NCBI RefSeq assembly: GCF_015163655.1
Contig: NZ_JADEUF010000027.1
Location: 1 to 37,751, forward strand
Length of the DNA stretch: 37,751 bases
Source: Xenorhabdus griffiniae
GTDB lineage: Bacteria; Pseudomonadota; Gammaproteobacteria; Enterobacterales; Enterobacteriaceae
Direction: 5' to 3'
Shown: positions 22,404 through 32,299 of the stretch, piece by piece
How the letters are laid out: each line of letters opens with the position of its first letter
How positions within the stretch are numbered: position 1 is the stretch's first letter
Made by a program: the position numbers and the translations under genes
Notes under the pieces: generated by a model
Databases searched by the model: none
What the model was told of the DNA's origin: nothing
Seen by the model: the letters and a program-made list of their open reading frames with translations, nothing else

Positions 22404-23192
22404 TTGCGATTTACCAACAACTTGAAAGACCTTATGATTAGGATGGCTTTATCTCCGGTCTTATTGTTATTTGTTGTCAGTTACGCCCAAGCAAACAACT
22501 TTGTCAATTTTCAATCAATTGATACCAGCCTTTACTTCCAATTTGAGAATAAGGTTGCCCCTCAAAAAACCCTTTCCCCAATTGTGGAAGCGTTTGGTGA
22601 TTACAAAATTGGCGATATGTATGTTTACAGTATTTGGCAAAATTCGCTGCAACACGATTATCAAGGCGACAAAAGTACCTATTACTATAAGTTTGTACCA
22701 AGGCTTAGTGCCAGCAAAATCACAGGGTATGACCTCTCCTGTGGCCCATTAAAAGATGTCCTGTTTGCCCAATGGATAGCCAAAACCAAAAACGTAAGAT
22801 ACGACTATTTCCCTGGTATCAGCTTTGATTGGCAAATCAGTGGGTTCAGTTGGTTGCGCACTATCTTTTATTTTGAAAATAATGCTAAGGGAAGCTGGAA
22901 CGATCAACGTATCCATATTGATTACGGTATTCCTTTCAGGAATCGATTGGGCGATTTCCGCATTGTAGGCACTTTCGATTATACACTGGGATTAGGTGAT
23001 AACCCTGAAATGATCGATTTCAAACCCGAATTGCATTATGACTTAGGCAAAAAATTAGGCTATCAAACCGGTCATCTGTGGACTGGGATTGTCGTGAATC
23101 CCGTCAAAAATAAGTACAAAATAAAAGATACGCCTGGCTTTCGCACGAATCAATTTAGTTATGGTGTGTTTATTCGATACAGCTTTTTCTAA
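22404..23192 (+). CDS. Tsx/OmpK-like outer-membrane channel protein, TTG start
   Basis: TTG at 22404 is placed 8 nt after AAGGAG and opens a signal peptide (IRMALSPVLLLFVVSYAQA, cleavage before NNF). The mature part of about 230 residues alternates aromatic and polar residues like a beta-barrel and ends in RYSFF, the terminal-Phe signal for outer-membrane insertion. The pattern (YFPGISFDWQISGFSW, FKPELHYDLGKKLG) fits the nucleoside-specific channel family (Tsx, OmpK). It probably admits a nucleoside-like or small heterocyclic solute. An upstream ATG (22287) opens the same frame but has no ribosome site. First gene of a unit with an MFS carrier and a RutA-like oxygenase. Confidence 0.78.
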   Translation: MRFTNNLKDLMIRMALSPVLLLFVVSYAQANNFVNFQSIDTSLYFQFENKVAPQKTLSPIVEAFGDYKIGDMYVYSIWQNSLQHDYQGDKSTYYYKFVPRLSASKITGYDLSCGPLKDVLFAQWIAKTKNVRYDYFPGISFDWQISGFSWLRTIFYFENNAKGSWNDQRIHIDYGIPFRNRLGDFRIVGTFDYTLGLGDNPEMIDFKPELHYDLGKKLGYQTGHLWTGIVVNPVKNKYKIKDTPGFRTNQFSYGVFIRYSFF

Positions 23193-23246
23193 TAAACACA
23201 TAAAATAGTGCCGCTTTTAATCGTTTATATCCTTGATGGAGTCACA

Positions 23247-24503
23247 ATGTCCATTCAACACGACAAATTCGGGCGTACTTATCAGTGGTTTTTGCTGACA
23301 CTTTTAGGCATGGTCTATTTTCTATCCACAGCAACAACCTTTACGTCATTGGGTGTTGTCCTGCCGAGTATGATTAATGAACTGGGCTGGAGTTGGACAA
23401 ATGCGGGGTTAGGGTTCACACTGCTCGGCCTGACTTGCGGGCTATCCAGTTTTCTGCCAACGATATTTATTCGTAAAATTGGTGTTCGTTTTACCCTGTT
23501 TACCGGCCTGCTGATTTTTCTGGCGGGTTTCTACAACCTTTATCACACATACGCTATTTCATCCTATTTTATCGGTACGGCTTTAATTGGTATCGGTTTT
23601 ACTTTTCTGGCGACAGTGCCGGGCACTTATGTGATTTCACGGCTATATGAGAAACAATCCCTTGCGTTTGGTTTCTACTTCACAATCGGTGGACTAGGCG
23701 GGGTAATTGGCCCGTGGATCTACTTTCTGGCAACTCGTATTTGGGGAACATGGCGAATGCATTGGATGATTTCCGCGATTATCCTCTCCATTTTCGTCAT
23801 CCTGACGATTATTATTCTTCAAGAAGGTCAGCGGGAAATCGCTCACGCTAAAGCAGTAAACCAGAAACATAACAATCAGGATACGCCCAGCATTTATCGC
23901 ACTAAACAACGCTGGACTGCACATCAAGCACTGCGGACATGGCAGTTCTATGTGATTGCTGCCACTTATACCGCATTTTTATGGTGTGGCATTACCGTCA
24001 ACAGTTTTGCAGTTGCTCATATTATCGAAAATGGTTTTAGCGAAGCTATCGCCGCAGGATTACTGAGCACGATGGCTTTTATCAATGCCTTTTCCCGCTT
24101 AGCCGGTGGTGCTGTTGGAGAGTGGGTAGAACCGAAAAAGTTACTGATTATCAGCCTGTCTATTATTATATTTGGCTTGATTGCACTGAGTATCGCCTCG
24201 TCATGGCCATTCTTGATTGCCTTCACACTGTGTGTCGGAATGGGATATGGCATGACTTTCCTTGCATCTAGTGTATTGCTGGCTAACTATTTTGGCCGCA
24301 AGCCTTATCTGGAACTGTTTTCTATCATGAACCTGATATCTACCCTGGCTTGTCTGGCGCCTTTTTTCGCCGGTGCCATCAAAGATTATTCAGGCAGTTT
24401 TACCTCTGCATTCCTGATCATCGCTATTCCCGTATTTGTTGTTCTTGTCGTAACATTGATGATGAAACCACCTGTACATAAAATGAGAAAACACGCGGTT
24501 TAA
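23247..24503 (+). CDS. MFS transporter (OFA/MCT-like), inner membrane
   Basis: A 418-residue carrier with twelve hydrophobic segments in two halves and a charged central loop (about 200-235). Segments 1-2 carry the GVVLPSMINELGWSWTNAGL pattern of OFA/monocarboxylate-type MFS proteins, and RKIGVRF after segment 2 is the MFS loop motif. ATG 23247 follows GATGGAGTCACA. It follows the outer-membrane channel by 54 nt and precedes the RutA-like gene by 63 nt, so all three are probably one transcript. Import of the oxygenase substrate is the simplest role; the substrate cannot be read from sequence. Confidence 0.82.
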   Translation: MSIQHDKFGRTYQWFLLTLLGMVYFLSTATTFTSLGVVLPSMINELGWSWTNAGLGFTLLGLTCGLSSFLPTIFIRKIGVRFTLFTGLLIFLAGFYNLYHTYAISSYFIGTALIGIGFTFLATVPGTYVISRLYEKQSLAFGFYFTIGGLGGVIGPWIYFLATRIWGTWRMHWMISAIILSIFVILTIIILQEGQREIAHAKAVNQKHNNQDTPSIYRTKQRWTAHQALRTWQFYVIAATYTAFLWCGITVNSFAVAHIIENGFSEAIAAGLLSTMAFINAFSRLAGGAVGEWVEPKKLLIISLSIIIFGLIALSIASSWPFLIAFTLCVGMGYGMTFLASSVLLANYFGRKPYLELFSIMNLISTLACLAPFFAGAIKDYSGSFTSAFLIIAIPVFVVLVVTLMMKPPVHKMRKHAV

Positions 24504-24566
24504 AACACCCCATTTACTCAATAAGGTAAAAATGAACTGAAATAACGAAGAAACAAGGAAATAGCG

Positions 24567-25622
24567 ATGTCAAAGAAAGAGTTCGGTGTATTTCTACCCA
24601 TCGCCAAAGGTGGGTGGATCATATCCAAAAACACACCACTACTGGATGCGTCTTATAAACAGAACCGAGAGGCTGCTATTTTGGCCGACCAGATTGGCCT
24701 TGATTTCATTATGTCCATGGGAAAATGGCGTGGGTTTGGTGGTGAAACAGATCATTGGGGCTGCTCGCTTGAATCCGTCACCATGATGGCGGGTATTGCC
24801 GAAGTGACCCACCGCGCAAAATTAATCGCAACAGTTCATGCCGGACTGCATAATCCGGCGGTTACAGCCAAAATGATCGCCACGCTAGATCATATTAGTC
24901 AGGGGCGTGCGGGGCTGAATATTGTTTCCGGTTCATTCCGAGATGAATTTGAACAAATGGGTGCATGGGATAATAGTTTGAACCATGACCAGCGTTACGC
25001 CATGACTGAAGAGTGGACTCAGGTGATCAAACGACTTTGGCGTGAAAAACAAGTCAATCATGAAGGCACTTATTTTCATTTAAGACAGTGCGTTTCTGAA
25101 CCCAAACCCCTTTCCCTTCCTTACCCTTATCTCGTTTGTGCTGGCCAATCCGAACAAGGATTACGTTTCAGTGTACGTCACACCGATGTTTGTTTTATCG
25201 GTGGCAAGGATGAGACTGAAACGCGCAATATCAGTTTAAGCGCAAAGCGTATCGCTGCTGAATACAACACAACCGCTAAGACATTCTGCATGTGTACCGT
25301 CATTTGCGCTGAAACAGATGCCTATGCGGAAACCCTCGCCCAGTTCTATCGCCAGGGCTTGGATGTGGAAGCTGTCAAAAATATGATGCATAGTTTTGGC
25401 GTCGATACGGATGGAAAAAGCAATGCGATGGTAGAACGTTCCCAAAACGCCTTTATGACTCATACTGCCATCGGTACGCCGGATACCTGCTACAAGCAAC
25501 TAACAAATTTAATGCGTACTTGTGAGTTGGATGGCGTTATGTTGATTTTCCCCGATTACATAAAAGGATTAAAGATTTTTGGCGATCAGATCCTGCCCAA
25601 GTTAAGAGAAGAATTTGCCTGA
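24567..25622 (+). CDS. RutA-like FMN-dependent monooxygenase (luciferase-like)
   Basis: A 351-residue luciferase-like TIM barrel. It matches pyrimidine oxygenase RutA along its length by eye: FGVFLPIAKGGWIISKNTP, FIMSMGKWRGFGGETDHW, ISQGRAGLNIVSGS, YLVCAGQSEQGLRFSVRHTD and a C-terminal LDGVMLIFPDYIKGLKIFGD. RutA opens the uracil ring with reduced FMN and oxygen. Related enzymes act on other amides, halogenated rings or sulfones. No flavin reductase (RutF) or other rut gene is nearby, so reduced FMN must come from elsewhere. The substrate could be a pyrimidine or another N-heterocycle. The call to the RutA group is good, the substrate open. Confidence 0.82.
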   Translation: MSKKEFGVFLPIAKGGWIISKNTPLLDASYKQNREAAILADQIGLDFIMSMGKWRGFGGETDHWGCSLESVTMMAGIAEVTHRAKLIATVHAGLHNPAVTAKMIATLDHISQGRAGLNIVSGSFRDEFEQMGAWDNSLNHDQRYAMTEEWTQVIKRLWREKQVNHEGTYFHLRQCVSEPKPLSLPYPYLVCAGQSEQGLRFSVRHTDVCFIGGKDETETRNISLSAKRIAAEYNTTAKTFCMCTVICAETDAYAETLAQFYRQGLDVEAVKNMMHSFGVDTDGKSNAMVERSQNAFMTHTAIGTPDTCYKQLTNLMRTCELDGVMLIFPDYIKGLKIFGDQILPKLREEFA

Positions 25623-25631
25623 TAATATACC

Positions 25632-25742
25632 GCTGATATACACATTAAACTTCAAGTTGCAATTTACAACACGATATGAAACCTGATGTCTCCCCCGCAA
25701 AGCGGGGAGACATCACACGCATTTTGAAGTGAGATTGGTATA
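25632..25742. repeat. Dispersed hairpin repeat, copy C
   Basis: Runs from GATATACACATTAAACTTC to GATTGGTATA (25733-25742), with GTCTCCCCCGC-AAA-GCGGGGAGAC as hairpin. Nearly the same as copy B2. It occupies most of the 161-bp gap between the convergent RutA-like gene and ybbP. Confidence 0.88.
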
Positions 25743-25768
25743 AACCTCGTTAATTTAAACGAGGTTTA
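25741..25768. terminator. Stem-loop between convergent genes
   Basis: TAAACCTCGTT (25741-25751) and AACGAGGTTTA (25758-25768) form a perfect 11-bp stem with a 6-nt loop, 16 nt from the ybbP stop. Short T runs only; a probable bidirectional terminator abutting the repeat. Confidence 0.6.
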
Positions 25769-25783
25769 TCAAAGAAATAAGAA

Positions 25784-28216
25784 TTATTCCGGCAAGCGCC
25801 GATATTGCCCTGGCCTCCGTAATAACCGGACACCCAACCAGCCACCACATAGTGAAAGCAGTAAGCTACTGATGATGGGAAGCAGAAACCACATCTGCCA
25901 TTGTGGTTGCCACGGAAAATCAAAGACCTGAGTTTGTAACAACCAAAGTGCAATTTCTGCACCCAATGCCGCGGCCAAACCAGCCATAAAACCAAGCAGG
26001 GCAAATTCACTCCACAATGTACGACGCAAGAGTTTTTTGCTTGCCCCTAATGTGCGATATACCACCAGTTCAAGTTGTCGCTGGCTCATTCCGACCTGAA
26101 TTTGTGCCAATAACAGCAATCCACCACAAATCATCACCAAAACGACCATCACTTCTAATGCCTTGCTAACTTGCTGCAAAATGCCTTGTGCTTGTTTGAG
26201 TATTGAACCAATATCCAACATGCTGATGGTTGGGAAATGGCGGTTAATTTCCGTTAGTAGCTTTCCATCACCTTCATAATGAAAGCTGGTTAACCACATT
26301 CTGTGCTGATTTTCCAACGTCTCTTTGGCGAAAATAAAAATGAAATTCGGATTTATGCTCTCCCAATCCACTTTGCGAATGCTGCTTACCGTAGTATGAA
26401 ATGTTCGAGTATCTCCGGTGAATGTGAGCCTGTCTCCAAGGTTGATTTTCAACTGCTCAGCGACGCTTTGTTCCATGGAAACTTCATTCGGTTTTGGCGG
26501 CCATGTTCCCGCAATCAAGGTGTTAAAAGGCGGCAATTCCGCTTTCCATGTTAAGTTCAGTTCACGACGTACCGTAGAACTATTAGGGTGTTTTTCATTC
26601 GCCCATTCCAGCGCAGATTGTCCATTCACTTCCGTCAAACGTGCCAATACTACAGGGTAAAAATCGGTAGGCTCCACCTGGTATTTAGCCAATAAGTCAT
26701 TAACCTGAACAGTTTGTGGTTGGGTCATGTTAAGCAGGAAATAATTAGGGCTATTCGGCGATAATTGCTGTTGCCATTGATTCAATAAATCTCCCCTTGC
26801 CATAATCAGCAAGGCCAACAACATGAATGACAGGGAAAATGCTGCCAATTGGGTCATGGTCTGAAATGGCCGACACAGTAACCGATTGACTGCCAGACGC
26901 AGGCTTAACTGACGGAACGTCACACGGCGCAATAGCCATAATCCCCCCCATCCCAATAATGCGAGAAACAACGCGACAATCGGTACTCCCGCTAACAGCG
27001 ACCATAATAACGGCTGAGTACCTGCCAGTAATACTAATCCTCCCGTTATGATGAATGCCACCGCAGGCAAATAATAACGCAAGGGCCAAATGGATGCTGT
27101 TACGTCACTTCTCAATACCCGTGAAGGTTGGGTAGCCATAAGTTGGCGATAAGGGCGAATCCCCACTAACACGGCAATCCCAAACAGCGCAGCTACCGCC
27201 CATACCCACGGCCACATTCCCGCAGCCGGTAACATCTTAGGTAACATTCCTGCCAAAATCCGAATCAGTGCAGACTCAAAAGCCAAACCTAGAATGGAGC
27301 CTACCACTATGGCGGCCAGTAATATCACCAGCCATTGCCCAATGATCCATTGACGCAACGCCCAACGCCCTGCCCCTAATGTCTTCAGAATGGCAATCAG
27401 GTTATGTCGGCTGCGGCAATAATGCGCCATAGAAACCGCCATCGCCGCTACTGCAAGGAGTAATGTCAGCAAAGCTGATAGCAGTAAAAATTGCTGGGCA
27501 CGCTCAATAGATTGTGCCATGACGCCATTATCCTGTTCCAAAGTCAGCCAGCGTTGATCGGCTTTTAGTTGTGGCTCCACGAATTGCCGGAATGATTGAA
27601 TGGCGGCAGGAGAACCCGCAAACATATAACGGTAAGTCAAGCGGCTGCCGGGTTGAATCGCTCCGGTTGCCTGGGCATCATCAATATTGATTAAAATTCG
27701 GGGCGAAATCTGAAAAGGATTGAAACCGCTGTCAGGCTCTTGCAACAGTTCTCCACGGATCTTCAACGTGGTATCCCCTACGTCAATATTATCCCCAACC
27801 TTGACACCCAATAATGTCAACAATCGTGGTGCCACCAACACAGAACCTTTTTCCGGCTTTAACCCACGCGGATTGGTTTCCAGTTCGCCATACAGCGGAT
27901 AACGCGCATCTGCCGCTTTCACCTGAGCCAGTTGCGGAATATCTCCCGCGTATGTCATGGTCGAAAATGAGATTTGGCGACTTAATACCAACCCCTGTTC
28001 TTGTGCCTTTTGCAACCAGGTTTCATCAACGGGATACGAAGCCCTTAAGACAAGATCACCCGCCAGAAAATCACGGCTTTGATAATGCACACTTTGATCA
28101 ATGCGATCACTAATACGCCCTAATGCCAGTACACAGGCCACCGCTAAGGTCAGGGATAACCAAACAATCAGGAGAGAGGGTGTACGCCATTCACGCCAAA
28201 ACCAGCGCCAGATCAT
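25784..28216 (-). CDS. ybbP: ABC transporter permease YbbP (FtsX/MacB type)
   Basis: An 810-residue permease with an N-terminal anchor, a large periplasmic domain, then several helices (about 240-480) and a second periplasmic domain with a final FtsX-type helix block (LEVMVVLVMICGGLLLLAQI and beyond). This is the YbbP architecture, type VII ABC systems that move or extract substrates from the outer leaflet or periplasm rather than pump across. It overlaps ybbA by 4 nt and pairs with it. Substrate unknown; a role beside TesA has been discussed. Confidence 0.93.
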   Translation of the reverse strand: MIWRWFWREWRTPSLLIVWLSLTLAVACVLALGRISDRIDQSVHYQSRDFLAGDLVLRASYPVDETWLQKAQEQGLVLSRQISFSTMTYAGDIPQLAQVKAADARYPLYGELETNPRGLKPEKGSVLVAPRLLTLLGVKVGDNIDVGDTTLKIRGELLQEPDSGFNPFQISPRILINIDDAQATGAIQPGSRLTYRYMFAGSPAAIQSFRQFVEPQLKADQRWLTLEQDNGVMAQSIERAQQFLLLSALLTLLLAVAAMAVSMAHYCRSRHNLIAILKTLGAGRWALRQWIIGQWLVILLAAIVVGSILGLAFESALIRILAGMLPKMLPAAGMWPWVWAVAALFGIAVLVGIRPYRQLMATQPSRVLRSDVTASIWPLRYYLPAVAFIITGGLVLLAGTQPLLWSLLAGVPIVALFLALLGWGGLWLLRRVTFRQLSLRLAVNRLLCRPFQTMTQLAAFSLSFMLLALLIMARGDLLNQWQQQLSPNSPNYFLLNMTQPQTVQVNDLLAKYQVEPTDFYPVVLARLTEVNGQSALEWANEKHPNSSTVRRELNLTWKAELPPFNTLIAGTWPPKPNEVSMEQSVAEQLKINLGDRLTFTGDTRTFHTTVSSIRKVDWESINPNFIFIFAKETLENQHRMWLTSFHYEGDGKLLTEINRHFPTISMLDIGSILKQAQGILQQVSKALEVMVVLVMICGGLLLLAQIQVGMSQRQLELVVYRTLGASKKLLRRTLWSEFALLGFMAGLAAALGAEIALWLLQTQVFDFPWQPQWQMWFLLPIISSLLLSLCGGWLGVRLLRRPGQYRRLPE

Positions 28217-28899
28217 GCTTCCTCCCGCAATTTACCATCTACCAGACGTAAACGACGCTGGCAACGCGCCGCCAGTTGGTTATCGTGCGTGACTAAAATC
28301 AACGTGGTGGCGTAATCATGATTAAGGGAAAACAGCAAATCGGCGATGCGATCTCCTGTCTGGCGATCAAGGTTACCTGTTGGCTCATCAGCAAACAGAA
28401 TTTTGGGACGGGTACAGAATGCCCGCGCCAAAGCCACCCGCTGTTGTTCTCCCCCTGAAAGCTGGGCTGGCATGTGTTTCAGGCGTTTTCCTAACCCTAA
28501 TAATTCGAGTAGTTCAATGGCTTGTTCACGGCTTTGGTTTTCCGATTCACCACGCAATAGTGCCGGAAGCTGGACATTCTCCAATGCATTCAATGTGGGG
28601 ATCAACATAAACGACTGAAAAACAAAACCTACATTTTCTGCCCTTAACTGCGCACGCTGCTCTTCATTCATGCGACTGATATTTTGCCCCAATAGATGAA
28701 CTTCCCCTCCACTACCATCATCCAATCCGGCAATAATGCCCAGAAGCGTTGATTTACCTGATCCTGATTCACCAATTAATGCAATTGTCTGTGCTGGCTC
28801 GACAACCAACTCAATACCTTGCAATATATTAATTACCTGTTCCCCTTGACCGACATGTTTAGTGAGATGATGAACTTCAAGAATACTTTCTACAGCCAT
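28213..28899 (-). CDS. ybbA: ABC transporter ATPase YbbA
   Basis: A 228-residue ATPase with Walker [10 protein letters not shown] (43-51), signature [14 protein letters not shown] and Walker [13 protein letters not shown] followed by the H-loop VTHD. It powers YbbP. Its 5' end overlaps the divergent tesA start by 33 nt, as in E. coli, so the two promoters lie in each other's coding region. Confidence 0.95.
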   Translation of the reverse strand: MAVESILEVHHLTKHVGQGEQVINILQGIELVVEPAQTIALIGESGSGKSTLLGIIAGLDDGSGGEVHLLGQNISRMNEEQRAQLRAENVGFVFQSFMLIPTLNALENVQLPALLRGESENQSREQAIELLELLGLGKRLKHMPAQLSGGEQQRVALARAFCTRPKILFADEPTGNLDRQTGDRIADLLFSLNHDYATTLILVTHDNQLAARCQRRLRLVDGKLREEA

Positions 28900-29502
28900 G
28901 TATTTTTCCTTTTATTGTTAGTGCTATGCAGTGCCAGAGCAGCGGCGGCAGATACCCTGCTTATATTAGGCGATAGCCTCAGTGCCGGATATCGTTTACC
29001 AGTTGAGCAGTCATGGCCTGCACTGATGGCAAAACAGTGGCAACAAACTGGCAAAAAAACAGTCATTGTTAACGGCAGTATTAGTGGCAATACTGTAGCG
29101 CAAGGGCTTGAACGTTTGCCTGAGTTATTGAAACAGCACAATCCAAAATGGGTTTTGATCGAGCTTGGTGCTAATGATGGACTGCGTGGTTTTCCCATTC
29201 AAAACATAGAACAAGATTTGCAGCAGAGCATCAATCTGATTAAACAAGCCGATGCACAACCACTGTTAATGCAAATCCAAATTTCACCCAATTATGGAAA
29301 ACGATATACCGAATCCTTCGCCAAAATTTATCCTGTGCTTGCTAAACGTAACCAAATTCCTCTGCTGCCATTTTTCATGGAGCACGTTGCTATCAAACCA
29401 GAATGGATGCAAGATGACGGGTTGCACCCTAATCAAGCTGCACAACCCTTTATTGCTGATTGGATGTCCAACACATTGTTGGCATATATCAACTCTCCTT
29501 AA
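28867..29502 (+). CDS. tesA: Periplasmic acyl-CoA thioesterase I / lysophospholipase L1
   Basis: The ATG pair at 28867-28872 begins MMNFKNTF, as in E. coli TesA; the frame opens earlier. A signal peptide (VFFLLLLVLCSARAAA) is cut before ADTLLILGDS. SGNH hydrolase residues: Ser37 of the precursor (Ser10 mature, GDSLSAGY), GSISGN, GANDG and DGLHPNQAAQ (Asp and His). It hydrolyses acyl thioesters and lysophospholipids in the periplasm. Divergent overlap with ybbA. Confidence 0.96.
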   Translation: MMNFKNTFYSHVFFLLLLVLCSARAAAADTLLILGDSLSAGYRLPVEQSWPALMAKQWQQTGKKTVIVNGSISGNTVAQGLERLPELLKQHNPKWVLIELGANDGLRGFPIQNIEQDLQQSINLIKQADAQPLLMQIQISPNYGKRYTESFAKIYPVLAKRNQIPLLPFFMEHVAIKPEWMQDDGLHPNQAAQPFIADWMSNTLLAYINSP

Positions 29503-29569
29503 GTAAAAAATATTTCTTAATAGTAAATCATTTATTTCCATAAATTGATGCAGATGGATAGGTAAAGTT

Positions 29570-30349
29570 ATGCAAAAAGCCATTTTTATTACTGGGTGTT
29601 CTAGCGGGATCGGGTTAGTCGCGGCCAAAATCCTCCACCAACGTGGCTACCGTGTACTCGCAGCTTGCCGCAAACCCTCTGATTTGGCACATATGCGTGA
29701 GTTGGGGTTCGATCCCATCGAATTGGATTTAGATGATAAAGAAAGCGTAGAGCGCGCAGCCAGGAAAGTCATCGAATTAACCAACGGGCGTTTATTCGGA
29801 CTATTCAATAATGGGGGATTTGGTGTCTACGGCCCATTGGAAAGCATCTCCCGCGAACAGATGGAAAAACAGTTTTCCACCAATTTCTTTGGCACCCATC
29901 AACTGACATGCCTGCTACTGCCAGCTATACGCGCTTATGGCGCAGGGCGGATTGTCCAAACCAGCTCTGTTATGGGATTGATCTCGACACCAGGCCGTGG
30001 GGCGTATGCTGCCAGTAAATATGCCCTTGAAGCCTGGTCGGATGCCTTACGTGGCGAATTGGCAAAAACAGATATTAAAGTTAGTCTGATAGAGCCTGGC
30101 CCAATCCATACCCGTTTTACGGAGAATGTTAATCAAACACAGCAGGATCATCCGGTTGAGAACCCAAGTCTTGCTCGTCGTTTCACTTTGATGCCTGAGG
30201 AGGTCGTTTCTAAACTCATTCATGCACTGGAAAGTCCCAACCCGAAATTACGCTATTCGGTTACGTTATTGACTCATGGAGTAAAAGTGATGCGCCGTCT
30301 ACTCCCTGAGCGATGGCTTGATAGGATCTTGCGCTGGCAAAGTAAATAG
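29570..30349 (+). CDS. ybbO: Short-chain dehydrogenase/reductase YbbO
   Basis: A 259-residue SDR with TGCSSGIG nucleotide-binding motif (about 9-16), NNGGFGVYGPLE, catalytic Ser (QTSSVMG) and YAASKYALEAW (Tyr and Lys). YbbO proteins reduce fatty aldehydes with NADPH in E. coli. The position after tesA matches E. coli. Cytoplasmic or membrane-associated. Confidence 0.94.
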   Translation: MQKAIFITGCSSGIGLVAAKILHQRGYRVLAACRKPSDLAHMRELGFDPIELDLDDKESVERAARKVIELTNGRLFGLFNNGGFGVYGPLESISREQMEKQFSTNFFGTHQLTCLLLPAIRAYGAGRIVQTSSVMGLISTPGRGAYAASKYALEAWSDALRGELAKTDIKVSLIEPGPIHTRFTENVNQTQQDHPVENPSLARRFTLMPEEVVSKLIHALESPNPKLRYSVTLLTHGVKVMRRLLPERWLDRILRWQSK

Positions 30350-30420
30350 ACATTGAAAAACGGACAAACAAGTCTTATTTATTCATGTAATCACCTTACA
30401 ACGACTCAGAGAAAAATCCC

Positions 30421-31299
30421 ATGGAACCAACCGCGAATACAAGCAACAATACTGCCTCTATCATTCATATTGATGAATCGAATATTGCCCAGGTTGTGCA
30501 GCACTCTCTCACCCAACTTGTCGTATTCTACTTCTGGTCCCCACAGGACCTGCATTGTCATGAATTAGAAACCACGCTTGATAAAATAGCCCATGAATAT
30601 GCAGGACTATTTACCCTGGCTAAAGTCAATTGTGACCAACTTTTTCATATCGCTGCACAATTTGGGGTGCGTAGCTTACCTACTGTACTGTTTGTAAAAG
30701 AAGCTCGCCCTGTTCAGGGTTTTGAGGGTATCCAGACAGATGAAGCCATCAAAAAACTTTTTGCCACTCTCCTCCCCCAAATGGAAAAATCGCCATTAGA
30801 GCAAATTAACGAGCTACTTGCAGAAGGCAAAGATCAGGAAGCATTGCCTTTACTAAAAGAAATCCATCAAGAAGATCCACAAGATACAGAGATTACCCTA
30901 TTGCTGGCCCAAGTGAATCTTTCACTCAATCATCTTGAAGAAGCCCAAAAAATACTGGATACCGTTCCATTAGAAGCACAAGATGAACACTATAATGAAT
31001 TACTTGAATACCTTAAGTCACAGCAAGAGGCGGCGGATTCACCGGAGATTCGACAACTACAACAAGCGTTGGCAACTCAACCAGAGAATGCAGAATTAGC
31101 CGTACAACTGGCTGCCAAATTACACGAAGTTGGCCGTAATGCAGAAGCCCTGGAATTGCTATTTAGTTTTCTAAAAAGGGATCTTTCCGCTGCCGAGGGT
31201 GCAGTGAAAAAGACGATGATGGATATTCTCTCTGCACTGGGTACTGGAGATGCTCTGGCATCTAAATACCGTCGTCATGTATACTCTTTACTCTATTAA
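30421..31299 (+). CDS. cnoX: Thioredoxin-fold chaperedoxin YbbN/CnoX
   Basis: A 292-residue protein with an N-terminal thioredoxin domain (about 15-115, [15 protein letters not shown], cis-Pro in RSLPTVLFV) and four TPR-like helices (about 125-290, [20 protein letters not shown]). The CxxC is not complete (only the second Cys), as in E. coli CnoX. It holds substrates under bleach stress and hands them to GroEL and DnaK. In E. coli fetAB (ybbL/M) lie between it and qmcA; they are absent here. Confidence 0.95.
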   Translation: MEPTANTSNNTASIIHIDESNIAQVVQHSLTQLVVFYFWSPQDLHCHELETTLDKIAHEYAGLFTLAKVNCDQLFHIAAQFGVRSLPTVLFVKEARPVQGFEGIQTDEAIKKLFATLLPQMEKSPLEQINELLAEGKDQEALPLLKEIHQEDPQDTEITLLLAQVNLSLNHLEEAQKILDTVPLEAQDEHYNELLEYLKSQQEAADSPEIRQLQQALATQPENAELAVQLAAKLHEVGRNAEALELLFSFLKRDLSAAEGAVKKTMMDILSALGTGDALASKYRRHVYSLLY

Positions 31300-31347
31300 G
31301 TAAAGAAAATTTATATATTCCATAATTAGCTAAGTAAGGGAATTGTT

Positions 31348-32280
31348 ATGGATTTACTCTCTTTTGGTGCTGTCCCGATTTTAATCGTTATTGCAATTGC
31401 TATCGTCTTTACCTGTGTCAAAACCGTTCCACAAGGCTATCAATGGACTGTTGAGCGCTTTGGACGTTACACCCGTACATTAACACCAGGCCTGCACATT
31501 ATCATGCCATTTGTTGATCGTATCGGTCGTAAAATCAATATGATGGAACAGGTTCTGGATATTCCATCGCAGGAAGTCATTTCTCGCGATAATGCCAATG
31601 TCACCATTGATGCCGTCTGCTTCATCCAGGTTGTCGATCCCGTACGTGCTGCCTATGAAGTCAGCAATCTGGAACTGTCCATCATCAACCTGACCATGAC
31701 CAACTTCCGTACTGTGCTGGGCTCAATGGAACTGGATGAAATGCTGTCCCAACGCGATTCCATCAACAGCCGATTGCTGGCAATCGTCGATGAAGCGACT
31801 AACCCATGGGGCGTCAAGATCACCCGGATTGAGATCCGTGATGTGCGTCCACCAAAAGAGTTAATCTCCGCCATGAACGCCCAAATGAAAGCCGAGCGTA
31901 CCAAACGTGCAGATATTCTTGAGGCAGAAGGTATTCGTCAGGCCGCCATTTTGAAAGCGGAAGGAGAAAAACAGTCGCAAATTTTGAAAGCAGAAGGTGA
32001 ACGCCAATCAGCCTTCCTCCAAGCTGAAGCCCGTGAACGTGCCGCCGAAGCAGAAGCGCGGGCAACCAAAATGGTTTCTGACGCTATTGCAAATGGTGAT
32101 ATGCAGGCAATTAACTACTTCGTTGCCCAAAAATATACCGATGCCCTCACCAACATCGGTGCCTCAAATAACAGCAAAGTGATTATGATGCCACTGGAAG
32201 CCAGCAATTTAATGGGAGCCATTGGTGGTATTGCTGAATTAATTTCCGAAAGCAAGAAAAGCAAGCAAGATAATAAATAG
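31348..32280 (+). CDS. qmcA: SPFH/stomatin-family membrane protein QmcA
   Basis: A 310-residue protein: one N-terminal membrane segment (about 6-24), an SPFH/band-7 domain (to about 185) and a coiled coil of repeated ILKAEGE/RQ units (about 188-245). It forms large cage-like assemblies on the inner membrane with its NfeD-type partner YbbJ, encoded 19 nt downstream. AAGGGAATTGTT precedes the ATG. Confidence 0.96.
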   Translation: MDLLSFGAVPILIVIAIAIVFTCVKTVPQGYQWTVERFGRYTRTLTPGLHIIMPFVDRIGRKINMMEQVLDIPSQEVISRDNANVTIDAVCFIQVVDPVRAAYEVSNLELSIINLTMTNFRTVLGSMELDEMLSQRDSINSRLLAIVDEATNPWGVKITRIEIRDVRPPKELISAMNAQMKAERTKRADILEAEGIRQAAILKAEGEKQSQILKAEGERQSAFLQAEARERAAEAEARATKMVSDAIANGDMQAINYFVAQKYTDALTNIGASNNSKVIMMPLEASNLMGAIGGIAELISESKKSKQDNK

Positions 32281-32299
32281 TCATACAGGGTAAATTGTT

